Shown: positions 7,404 to 15,028 of the stretch, piece by piece
Layout of the letters: every line of letters starts with the position of its first letter
Numbering within the stretch: position 1 is the first letter of the stretch
DNA from: Cryobacterium psychrotolerans
Lineage (GTDB): Bacteria > Actinomycetota > Actinomycetes > Actinomycetales > Microbacteriaceae
Reading direction: 5' to 3'
DNA length: 37,248 nucleotides
Assembly: GCF_900101115.1 (NCBI RefSeq)
Contig: NZ_FNFU01000024.1
Span: forward strand, 1 to 37,248
Notes under the pieces: model-generated
Seen by the model: only the letters and a program-made list of their open reading frames with translations
Told to the model about the DNA's origin: nothing
Database searches by the model: none
Position numbers and translations under genes: made by a program

Positions 7404-9644
7404 CTAGCGGCGGAGCTTCAGCCAGAGTCCCGCCAGCGGAGGCAGCGTGAGCGTCGCGGATGCCGGGCGGCCAGCCCACGGTTCGTCGGTCGCCGTGACC
7501 CCGCCGAGGTTGCCGACGCCCGAGCCGCCGAAGTCGGCGGCATCCGTGTTGAGGATCTCTTCCCAGTGGCCGGCGAAGGGCAGGCCGATGCGGTGGTCGT
7601 TGTGCGGATGCCCGGCGAAATTGAAAATGCAGGCCACGGGGTTGCCGTCGTTGTCCCAGCGCAGGAAGGAGACCACGTTCTGGGCCGCTCCGCCTCCGTC
7701 GAGCATCTCGAGGCCGCCGGCGTCGTTGTCGCGCGCCCAGAGGCTGGCGTTGGCCCGGTACACCCGGTTGAGCTGGCCGACGAGGGTGAACAGGCCCCGG
7801 TGGGCGGGCTGGTCGAGCATCCACCAGTCCAGGCCCCTGGCCTCGCTCCACTCCGACCGCTGCCCGAATTCCTGGCCCATGAACAGAAGCTGCTTGCCGG
7901 GGTGAGCCCACATGAACGCCAGGTAGGCGCGAAGATTGGCGAGTTGCTGCCAGGAGTCGCCCGGCATCTTCGAGACCAGCGAGCCCTTGCCGTGCACGAC
8001 CTCGTCGTGGCTGATCGGCAGCAGGAAGTTCTCGCTGAAGGCGTAGACGAACGAAAAGGTGATGTCGTTGTGGTGGTACGAGCGGTACATCGGGTCGACG
8101 TGCATGTACTGGAGCGTGTCGTGCATCCAGCCCATGTTCCACTTGAAGCCGAAGCCGAGCCCGCCGGACGAGGTGGGCGCGGTGACGCCGCCCCAGTTCG
8201 TCGACTCCTCGGCGATCATGACCGTGCCGGGGTTGCGCTTGTACGCGGTGGCGGTGATCTCCTGGAGCAGGCTGATCGCCTCGAGGTTCTCATTGCCGCC
8301 GTGGATGTTCGGCTCCCACTGGCCGTCTTCCCTCGAGTAGTCGAGGTAGAGCATCGAGGCGACGGCGTCGACCCTCAGTCCGTCGATGTGGAACTCCTCG
8401 AGCCAGTACAGCGCATTGGCGACCAGGAAGTTGCGCACCTGCTTCTGGCCGAAGTCGAAGACGTAGGTGCCCCAGTCCATCTGCTCGCCGCGCCGGGGGT
8501 CGGGGTGTTCGTAGAGCGGCTGCCCGTCGAACCGAGCCAGCGCGAAGTCGTCCTTGGGGAAGTGGCCGGGCACCCAGTCCATGATCACGCCGATGCCGGC
8601 CTGGTGCAGCCGGTCGATCAGGTAGCGGAGGTCGTCCGGGTGGCCGAACCGGCTCGTCGGCGCGTAGTAGCCGGTGACCTGGTACCCCCAGGACCCGCCG
8701 AACGGATGCTCCGCCAGCGGCATGAACTCGACGTGCGTGTAGGCCAGCTCGTGCAGGTACCCGATGAGCTCGTCCGCCAGGTCCCGGTATCCGAGCCCAG
8801 GGCGCCAGGAACCCACGTGCATCTCGTAGATGCTCATCGGCTGGTTGTGCGGGTCGGTGGCCGACCGTGCGCCCAGCCACTCGGCATCCGCCCACTGGTA
8901 GTCGGATGAGCCGATCACGGACGCCGTCTTCGGCGGCACCTCGGTGTACCGGGCCATCGGGTCCGCTTTCCGCACCCAGTCGCCCGACTGCGCGAGCATC
9001 TCGAACTTGTAGTTGGCGCCGGTATCGAGGCCCGGGACGAACAGCTCCCACACCCCGGTGCTGCCCATGTTGCGCATGGCGTGGGCCCCGCCGTTCCAGC
9101 CGTTGAAGTCGCCGATGACCCGCGCGGCCTGCGCGTGCGGCGCCCAGACGGAGAAGGACGTTCCGCTCGTGGTGCCGAGCACGCCCGCGTGGTCGCGGTG
9201 GTGCGCCCCGAGCACGTCCCAGAGTCGCTCGTGGCGGCCCTCGCCGATCAGGTGAAGGTCGAGTTCGCCGAGGGTGGGGAGGTAGCGGTACGGGTCGTCG
9301 GCGATCCAGTTGGGGACACCGTCGTAGAGGGTTTCCAGGGTGTAGTCCTGCAGGCCGAGCGTGCTGACGCCCTGCCAGATGCCCTGATCGAGGTGCGTGA
9401 GCTCGATGTGGGCGCCGTCCGCGAGCACCGCGAACACCTCGGTCGCGAGTGGCCGGAGGGCCCGGATGACCACGAGCGGGGTCGCTGCGCCGCCCGCGCT
9501 CACGAGGTGCTGGCCGAGCACCTCATGGGGGTTGTAGTAGCGCCCCTCGGCGATCGCCTTGAGAACGTGCGCCGGAACGGCGGGGACGCTCGTGTGCGAG
9601 CCGTTCGCCGGGCCGTCGACCGGTCCGTCTGCCGCGTGCCTCAT
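7404..9644 (-). CDS. glgB: 1,4-alpha-glucan branching enzyme
   Basis: The 746-residue protein makes alpha-1,6 branches in glycogen-like glucan. The N-terminal CBM48 regions (~30-130 and ~150-250, FSVWAPHAQAARVIGDFNGW) precede a GH13 barrel with all signature regions: DWVPGHF (~356), GLRVDAVASM with nucleophile Asp426, MIAEEST with acid Glu479, and SHDEVVHG with His546-Asp547. Length and domain order are typical of GlgB. It starts at ATG 9644 and lies 46 nt downstream of glgE on the same strand, consistent with an operon that builds and branches the polymer. The 3' end faces the thioredoxin gene across the palindrome at 7322. Confidence 0.96.
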   Translation of the reverse strand: MRHAADGPVDGPANGSHTSVPAVPAHVLKAIAEGRYYNPHEVLGQHLVSAGGAATPLVVIRALRPLATEVFAVLADGAHIELTHLDQGIWQGVSTLGLQDYTLETLYDGVPNWIADDPYRYLPTLGELDLHLIGEGRHERLWDVLGAHHRDHAGVLGTTSGTSFSVWAPHAQAARVIGDFNGWNGGAHAMRNMGSTGVWELFVPGLDTGANYKFEMLAQSGDWVRKADPMARYTEVPPKTASVIGSSDYQWADAEWLGARSATDPHNQPMSIYEMHVGSWRPGLGYRDLADELIGYLHELAYTHVEFMPLAEHPFGGSWGYQVTGYYAPTSRFGHPDDLRYLIDRLHQAGIGVIMDWVPGHFPKDDFALARFDGQPLYEHPDPRRGEQMDWGTYVFDFGQKQVRNFLVANALYWLEEFHIDGLRVDAVASMLYLDYSREDGQWEPNIHGGNENLEAISLLQEITATAYKRNPGTVMIAEESTNWGGVTAPTSSGGLGFGFKWNMGWMHDTLQYMHVDPMYRSYHHNDITFSFVYAFSENFLLPISHDEVVHGKGSLVSKMPGDSWQQLANLRAYLAFMWAHPGKQLLFMGQEFGQRSEWSEARGLDWWMLDQPAHRGLFTLVGQLNRVYRANASLWARDNDAGGLEMLDGGGAAQNVVSFLRWDNDGNPVACIFNFAGHPHNDHRIGLPFAGHWEEILNTDAADFGGSGVGNLGGVTATDEPWAGRPASATLTLPPLAGLWLKLRR

Positions 9645-9690
9645 CCGTGCCGTCCGTTCCTGCGTGGTGACTGGGTCATGAGGGTGCCGT

Positions 9691-11745
9691 TCATGCGCGC
9701 GGACCCCTCACCTGGAGGATGTGCACCGGTTCGCTGAAGGCGTCCAGTCGCACGTAGTTGTCGGCGGACCAGGTCCATTCCGCGCCGGAGACAAGGTCGT
9801 GCACCTCGAAGGTCTCACCACGCCTGAGCCCGAAGCGGGTGACGTCGAGGTGCACCAGGGTCTCACGAACCGAGTGCGGGTCGACGTTGGCGACGATGAT
9901 GAGGGTGTCCGGTCGCCCGGTACCGGTGAAGGCCGCATCCAGGTGCTTACTGAACACCAGCACGGACTCGTCGTCGCTGGTGTGGATGTGCAGGTTGCGC
10001 AGCTGCCCCAGCGCCGGGTGCTCGGCACGGATGCGGGTGAGCAGGGTGAGGAAGGGCGCGAGCGATTTGCCGGCCTCCTCGGCCTGCGCGAAGTTGCGCG
10101 GGCGGAACTCATACTTCTCGTTGTCGATGTTCTCTTCGGCGCCGGGTCGGGCGACGCTTTCGTAGAGTTCGAAGCCCGAGTAGACACCCCAGGTCGGAGC
10201 GGCGGTGGCGGCCAGGGCGGCCCTGATCTTGAAGGCGGCCGGTCCGCCGAACTGCAGGAACTCGGAGAGGATGTCGGGCGTGTTCACGAACAGGTTCGGC
10301 CGGAGGAAGTCGGCGGTCTCGTGCACGAGGCCGTCGAAGAACTCCTCGAGTTCCGCCTTCGTGTTGCGCCAGGTGAAGTAGGTGTACGACTGCTGGAATC
10401 CCACCTTGGCCAGGCCCTGGAGCAGGGCCGGACGGGTGAAGGCCTCGGCCAGGAAGACGACCTCCGGATACTCGGCGTTGATCTCGTTGATCACCCACTC
10501 CCAGAAGTCGAGCGGTTTGGTATGCGGGTTGTCGACGCGGAAGATGGTCACCCCCAGGTCGATCCAGTAGCGCAGGATCCGCAGCGATTCCGCGCGGATG
10601 CCCGCCGGGTCGTTGTCGAAGTTGATCGGATAGATGTCCTGGTACTTCTTCGGCGGGTTCTCGGCGTAGGCGATCGTGCCGTCCGGCAGGGTCGTGAACC
10701 ACTCCGGGTGCGCCGCCACCCAGGGGTGGTCGGGGGAGGCCTGCAGGGCGAAGTCGAGCGCGATTTCGATGCCGACCTTGCTCGCCTGGCCCAGGAAGTA
10801 CCGGAAGTCGGCGACGGTGCCGAGGTCGGGGTGGATCGCGTCGTGGCCGCCCTCGGCCGACCCGATCGCCCAGGGCGAGCCGGGGTCGTTCTGCCCGGCA
10901 TCCAGCGAGTTGTTCGGCCCCTTGCGGTAGGCCCGGCCGATCGGATGGATCGGGGGCAGATAGACCACGTCGAAGCCCATCATTGCGACCTCGGGGAGCC
11001 GCCTGGCGGCGGTGCGGAAGGTGCCGCTCTTCCAGGACCCGTCCGCGAGCCGTTTGGCGCCCTCGGAGCGGGGAAAGAACTCATACCAGGAGCCCACGCC
11101 GGCCCGCGCGCGCTCGACGACCACCGTTCGGGTCTCGGAGACGCTCTCGAGGCTGCTGATCGGGCGGAGCGCGATCGCCGCGTTCAGTTTGTCGTTGCTG
11201 ATCACGGCCAGGCGGGTGTCGACCGGCAGCCCCCGGTCGGCGAGCGTCTGCGCCGCGGCCTGGACCAGGCGGCGTTCGGCGGCCGGCCTGGCCTTGTCGA
11301 TGCCGGCCGCGTCCAGAAGTCGGGCGCCCATCGTGAACATGAGCTCGACGTCGATGCCCGCCGGGATCTTGATCGCGGCGTTGTGCTCCCACGAAGCCCA
11401 GTCGTCGGCGTAGGCACGCACGCGGTACGTCCAGCGCCCCTGGACGCCCAGCTGCACGAGGGTTTCCCACCGGTCGGTTCCCGGGGCGCTCAGGCCCATC
11501 GGGTGGCGGGTTTCGGTGCCGTCGGGCGCGGTCAACAGCAGGGTGACGCCGATCAGGTCGTGGCCTTCGCGGAAGGCGGTCGCGCGGAACGGCACAACCT
11601 CCCCGACGAAGGATTTGGCGGGCCACAGGCCATCGTTCAGTTGCGGCGACAGGTCGAGGATGGGAATCCGGCCGATTTTCGGGGGCGCGCCGGCCAGTCT
11701 GGTGGATTCGTGCGGGTCGCGGAGTGTCTTTGCTGTCTTAGCCAC
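9691..11745 (-). CDS. glgE: Alpha-1,4-glucan:maltose-1-phosphate maltosyltransferase
   Basis: The 684-residue enzyme transfers maltose from alpha-maltose-1-phosphate to growing alpha-1,4-glucan (the GlgE pathway). Family traits include N-terminal IPILDLSPQL, WYEFFPRSEG, the barrel motif DVVYLPPIHPIGR, and FRVDNPHTKP with nucleophile Asp405 and LAEAFT with acid Glu434. The spacing of 29 residues equals that between the two catalytic residues of Streptomyces coelicolor GlgE. The open frame extends 79 codons further upstream, but that part is low-complexity and overlaps the divergent glgP start. GTG 11745 fits the family N-terminus and has a TACGGT hexamer 6 nt upstream. glgB follows 46 nt downstream. 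Confidence 0.95.
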   Translation of the reverse strand: MAKTAKTLRDPHESTRLAGAPPKIGRIPILDLSPQLNDGLWPAKSFVGEVVPFRATAFREGHDLIGVTLLLTAPDGTETRHPMGLSAPGTDRWETLVQLGVQGRWTYRVRAYADDWASWEHNAAIKIPAGIDVELMFTMGARLLDAAGIDKARPAAERRLVQAAAQTLADRGLPVDTRLAVISNDKLNAAIALRPISSLESVSETRTVVVERARAGVGSWYEFFPRSEGAKRLADGSWKSGTFRTAARRLPEVAMMGFDVVYLPPIHPIGRAYRKGPNNSLDAGQNDPGSPWAIGSAEGGHDAIHPDLGTVADFRYFLGQASKVGIEIALDFALQASPDHPWVAAHPEWFTTLPDGTIAYAENPPKKYQDIYPINFDNDPAGIRAESLRILRYWIDLGVTIFRVDNPHTKPLDFWEWVINEINAEYPEVVFLAEAFTRPALLQGLAKVGFQQSYTYFTWRNTKAELEEFFDGLVHETADFLRPNLFVNTPDILSEFLQFGGPAAFKIRAALAATAAPTWGVYSGFELYESVARPGAEENIDNEKYEFRPRNFAQAEEAGKSLAPFLTLLTRIRAEHPALGQLRNLHIHTSDDESVLVFSKHLDAAFTGTGRPDTLIIVANVDPHSVRETLVHLDVTRFGLRRGETFEVHDLVSGAEWTWSADNYVRLDAFSEPVHILQVRGPRA

Positions 11746-11751
11746 CCATCG

Positions 11752-11757
11752 ACCGTA
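11752..11757 (-). promoter_or_regulatory. Putative leaderless -10 element of glgE (TACGGT)
   Basis: On the minus strand TACGGT is followed by CGATGG and then the GTG start at 11745, a 6-nt gap. There is no Shine-Dalgarno motif. It supports choosing GTG 11745 over the upstream open frame. Confidence 0.5.
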
Positions 11758-11814
11758 GCGCGAATTGATTCGACGGCGCTGCACCGAATTTCCCTGTGGC
11801 CTCAATCCGCACAA

Positions 11815-11820
11815 TAGGGT
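11815..11820 (+). promoter_or_regulatory. Putative leaderless -10 element of glgP (TAGGGT)
   Basis: TAGGGT is followed by TGACCTC and then the GTG start at 11828, a 7-nt gap. The same TAGGGT with a 7-nt gap precedes dinB. Together with the glgE element on the other strand it makes an 82-bp back-to-back promoter region. Confidence 0.5.
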
Positions 11821-11827
11821 TGACCTC

Positions 11828-14416
11828 GTGAAGGCCATCCGCAAATTTACCGTCCGCGCCGTCCTGCCCGAGCCCCTGGCCGCGCTCGACGAACTTGCCG
11901 GGAACCTGCGCTGGTCCTGGCACGAACCCACCCGGCGCCTGTTCGAGCACATCGCCCCGGAGCTGTGGCGTGGGAGCTGCAACGACCCGGTCGCGCTCCT
12001 CGGGGCCGTCGATCCCGCCCGCCTGGCCGCGCTCGCAGCCGACGCCGGCTACGTGGCCCGGGCGGACGCCCTCCGTGACGACCTGCGCCAGTACCTCGAC
12101 CGGCCCCGCTGGTACCAGGGCCTCACCGGGGACAAGCCCGCTGCGATCGCCTACTTCTCGCCGGAGTTCGGCATCGCCGCCGCCCTGCCGCAGTATTCCG
12201 GCGGGCTCGGCATCCTGGCCGGAGACCACCTGAAGAGCGCCTCCGACCTGGGCCTGCCGCTGGTGGGCGTCGGGCTGTTCTACCGGGCCGGATACTTCAG
12301 CCAGTCGATCTCCTCCGACGGCTGGCAGATGGAGCAGTACCCGCTGCTGGACCCCGACGGCCTGCCGCTGTCGATCCTGCGCCGCCCGGACGGCTCCGAC
12401 GTGCAGGTCTCCCTGGCATTGCCCGACGGGCGAACCCTCAACGCCCGCATCTGGCAGGCGCGGGTCGGGCGCATCCGCCTGCTCATGCTCGATACCGACA
12501 TCCCGGAGAATCCCGACGATCTGCGCCTGGTGACCGATCGCCTGTACGGCGGCGGTGGAGAGCATCGCCTGCTGCAGGAGCTCCTGCTCGGCATCGGGGG
12601 CGCCCGCGCCGTCAAGCTGTGGAGCGCCCTGAGCGGCAAGCCGGAGCCCGAGGTCTTCCACACCAACGAGGGCCACGCCGGATTCCTCGGCCTCGAGCGC
12701 ATTTCCAGCCTCATCGGCGAGGGTCTGAGCTTCAACGAGGCGCTGCAGGTGGCACGTGCCGGCACCGTTTTCACGACCCACACGCCGGTCGCGGCGGGCA
12801 TCGACCGGTTCGAACGAGACCTGATCCGGCGCTACTTCGAAACGGATCTCCTGCCTGGCGTGGCCGTCGACGACCTCCTGGCCCTCGGTGCCGAGAACTA
12901 CGAGGGCGGCTCTCCCGACGTCTTCAACATGGCCATCATGGGTCTCCGGCTCGGCCAGCACGCCAACGGGGTGTCGAAACTGCACGGCGAGGTCAGCCGC
13001 CGCATGTTCAAGGGACTCTGGCCGGGGTTCGACCCGGCCGATGTGCCGATCGACTCGATCACCAACGGTGTGCACGCCCCGACCTGGACCGACCCTGAGC
13101 TGCTGGAACTCGCGCAGGACCGCCTGGGCGCGAGCGACACCTCGACCGCCGACTGGGCGTCCGCGGCCGTCACCGACCACGACCTTTGGTCGGTTCGGGG
13201 CCGGATGCGCCTGCAGTTCGTCGAGGATGCCCGGCGACGCCTGCGCTCCGCCTGGTTGGAACAGAACCCGGGCGGAATCCCCCCGGCCTGGATCGACCAG
13301 GTCTTCGACCCGAACGTGCTCACGATCGGTTTCGCCAGGCGCGTGCCCACGTACAAGCGCCTGACCCTCATGCTGCACGACCCGGAACGGCTGCGCGCCC
13401 TGCTGCTGCACCCCGAGCACCCGATCCAGATCGTCATCGCCGGCAAGTCGCATCCGGCCGACGACGAGGGCAAACGCCTGATCCAGCAGATCGTGAAGTT
13501 CGCGGCCGACCCGGAATTGCGCACGCGCATCGCCTTCCTGCCCGACTACAACATCGCCATGGCCCAGCTGATGTACCCGGGAACGGACGTCTGGCTGAAC
13601 AACCCGCTGCGGCCGCTCGAAGCCTGCGGCACGTCGGGCATGAAGGCAGCCCTGAACGGCGGGCTCAACCTGTCCATTCTCGACGGCTGGTGGCCCGAGT
13701 ATTTCGACGGCCTGAACGGCTGGGCGATTCCGTCGGCGGATGCCGCCGGAGACCCCGCGGAGCGCGACCGGCTCGAGGCGAATGCGCTCTACGACCTGAT
13801 CGAGCACCAGGTCGCTCCGCCGTTCTACGAGCGCAACGCCGACGGCGTCCCCGAACGCTGGGTTCGGGCCATCCGTCACACCCTGGCCACCCTCTCTCCC
13901 GAGCTGAGCGCCGACCGGATGGTGCGCGAGTACGTGGAACGCCTGTACCGGCCGGCCGCCCGCTACGAGGCTCTGCTCTCCACCAACGACTACCGCGCCG
14001 CCCGGGAACTCGCCGCCTGGAAGAGCAGGATCAGCGCCGCCTGGCCGGGCGTGGCCGTCACGCACGTCGAGTCGGGCGGGGTGGTCTCCGTCCCGCAGGT
14101 GGGCGATGAGCTGCACCTGCGGGCCCACGTGCAGCTCAACGGACTCAGCGTCAGGGACGTCACCGTCGAGGTCGTGTACGGCAAGAGCCTGGCCGGCGAC
14201 GACCTCAGTGACGTGGAGGTCCAGGCGCTCGAACCTGACGGGACGCCCGACCCGGACGTCGCCGCCGGCCCGTCGGAGGGGGGAGGCCCGACCCTGTTCA
14301 CCGGAACGGTCGAGCTCGACCGCGCCGGCGCGTTCGGGTACACCGTGCGGGTCGTGCCGCGGAACGACCTGCTGATCAGCTCGGCCGAGATGGGCCTGGT
14401 CGCCGTCGCGAGCTAG
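11828..14416 (+). CDS. glgP: Alpha-glucan (glycogen/maltodextrin) phosphorylase
   Basis: The 862-residue enzyme removes terminal glucose from alpha-1,4-glucan as glucose-1-phosphate using pyridoxal phosphate. It belongs to the shorter GT35 phosphorylase group common in actinobacteria. An N-terminal helical region (RKFTVRAVLPEPL, LAGNLRWSWHEPTRRLF) is followed by AYFSPEFGIAAALPQYSGGL and FHTNEGHAGF. The cofactor-binding motif is EACGTSGMKAALNG, with Lys606 as the predicted PLP lysine. The GTG start at 11828 fits the family N-terminus (VKAIRKFTV) and the TAGGGT hexamer 7 nt upstream; an ATG 63 nt earlier would add an unlike segment. It is transcribed divergently from glgE. A palindrome downstream separates it from convergent ybaK. 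Confidence 0.94.
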   Translation: MKAIRKFTVRAVLPEPLAALDELAGNLRWSWHEPTRRLFEHIAPELWRGSCNDPVALLGAVDPARLAALAADAGYVARADALRDDLRQYLDRPRWYQGLTGDKPAAIAYFSPEFGIAAALPQYSGGLGILAGDHLKSASDLGLPLVGVGLFYRAGYFSQSISSDGWQMEQYPLLDPDGLPLSILRRPDGSDVQVSLALPDGRTLNARIWQARVGRIRLLMLDTDIPENPDDLRLVTDRLYGGGGEHRLLQELLLGIGGARAVKLWSALSGKPEPEVFHTNEGHAGFLGLERISSLIGEGLSFNEALQVARAGTVFTTHTPVAAGIDRFERDLIRRYFETDLLPGVAVDDLLALGAENYEGGSPDVFNMAIMGLRLGQHANGVSKLHGEVSRRMFKGLWPGFDPADVPIDSITNGVHAPTWTDPELLELAQDRLGASDTSTADWASAAVTDHDLWSVRGRMRLQFVEDARRRLRSAWLEQNPGGIPPAWIDQVFDPNVLTIGFARRVPTYKRLTLMLHDPERLRALLLHPEHPIQIVIAGKSHPADDEGKRLIQQIVKFAADPELRTRIAFLPDYNIAMAQLMYPGTDVWLNNPLRPLEACGTSGMKAALNGGLNLSILDGWWPEYFDGLNGWAIPSADAAGDPAERDRLEANALYDLIEHQVAPPFYERNADGVPERWVRAIRHTLATLSPELSADRMVREYVERLYRPAARYEALLSTNDYRAARELAAWKSRISAAWPGVAVTHVESGGVVSVPQVGDELHLRAHVQLNGLSVRDVTVEVVYGKSLAGDDLSDVEVQALEPDGTPDPDVAAGPSEGGGPTLFTGTVELDRAGAFGYTVRVVPRNDLLISSAEMGLVAVAS

Positions 14417-14452
14417 CTGCCCCTGCCGCTGCGCCCGCCCCTGCAGTTGACG

Positions 14453-14499
14453 TGCGGACAAAGTACCTTCGCGGGCCCGAGGAAGGTACTGTCTCCGCA
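14453..14499. terminator. Imperfect palindrome, second copy of the GCGGA-AAGTACC element
   Basis: Arms 14453-14469 (TGCGGACAAAGTACCTT) and 14483-14499 pair over 17 bp with two mismatches around a GC-rich loop containing GGGCCC. It lies between convergent glgP and ybaK. Sequence and position match the element at 7322-7374. Confidence 0.7.
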
Positions 14500-14533
14500 A
14501 CTCAACCCCGCGCCAGGCGCGGAAGCTTGATGC

Positions 14534-15028
14534 TCAGGCGCGGGCGATCGCGGCGAAGGTCGCGGATGCCGCCCGCGCGAGGTCGGACGGAGCCAGTTCG
14601 ATGTCCAGGCCCCGGCGTCCGCCCGAGACGAAGACCGTGTCGTGGAGCAGGGCGCTCTCATCGATGACGGTGGTGAGCGCGCTCTTCTGCCCGACCGGGC
14701 TGATCCCGCCGAGCACGTACCCGGTCTTCCGCTCGGCGCGTGCGGGGTCGGCCATGACCGCCTTCTTCGCCCCGACCGCGGAGGCCAGCGCCTTCAGGTC
14801 GAGCTGGCCGGCGACCGGAACGACGCCGACAACGAGTGCTCCGTCGGCGTCGGCCAGCAGCGTCTTGAACACCCGTTCCGGGTCCAGCCCCAGCTCGCGC
14901 GCGGCCTCGAGGCCGTAGCTCGCCGCGGCCGGATCGTGGGCGTAGGGGTGCGGGGCGAACGGGATGCCGGCCCGCACGAGGGCGAGCGTCGCCGGCGTGC
15001 CCGCCCCGGCATCCGGCTTGCGGATCAT
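14534..15028 (-). CDS. ybaK: Cys-tRNA(Pro)/aminoacyl-tRNA deacylase, YbaK/EbsC family
   Basis: The 164-residue protein is of normal length for YbaK, which hydrolyses mischarged Cys-tRNA(Pro) in trans and belongs to the ProRS INS-domain superfamily. The conserved lysine is in RVFKTLLAD (Lys55). The GGISPVGQK motif near residue 107 and the C-terminal GGRRGLDIELAPSDLARA are also family features. The protein is cytoplasmic. The ATG at 15028 overlaps the glgX stop by 4 bp (ATGA), so it is translationally coupled to a glycogen-debranching gene, though no functional link is known. Its 3' end faces glgP across the palindrome at 14453. Confidence 0.92.
   Translation of the reverse strand: MIRKPDAGAGTPATLALVRAGIPFAPHPYAHDPAAASYGLEAARELGLDPERVFKTLLADADGALVVGVVPVAGQLDLKALASAVGAKKAVMADPARAERKTGYVLGGISPVGQKSALTTVIDESALLHDTVFVSGGRRGLDIELAPSDLARAASATFAAIARA

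Noticed and set aside
11746..11982. N-terminal extension of GlgE to 763 residues
   Set aside because: The extra 79 residues are low-complexity Arg/Ser-rich, overlap the divergent glgP start, and lack similarity to the GlgE N-terminus. GTG 11745 has a promoter-like hexamer at the right distance.
11738..14500. 920-residue open frame opposite glgP
   Set aside because: It mirrors glgP codon structure, has Gly/Val/Arg-rich composition and no domain. The plus-strand phosphorylase is complete with its cofactor lysine.
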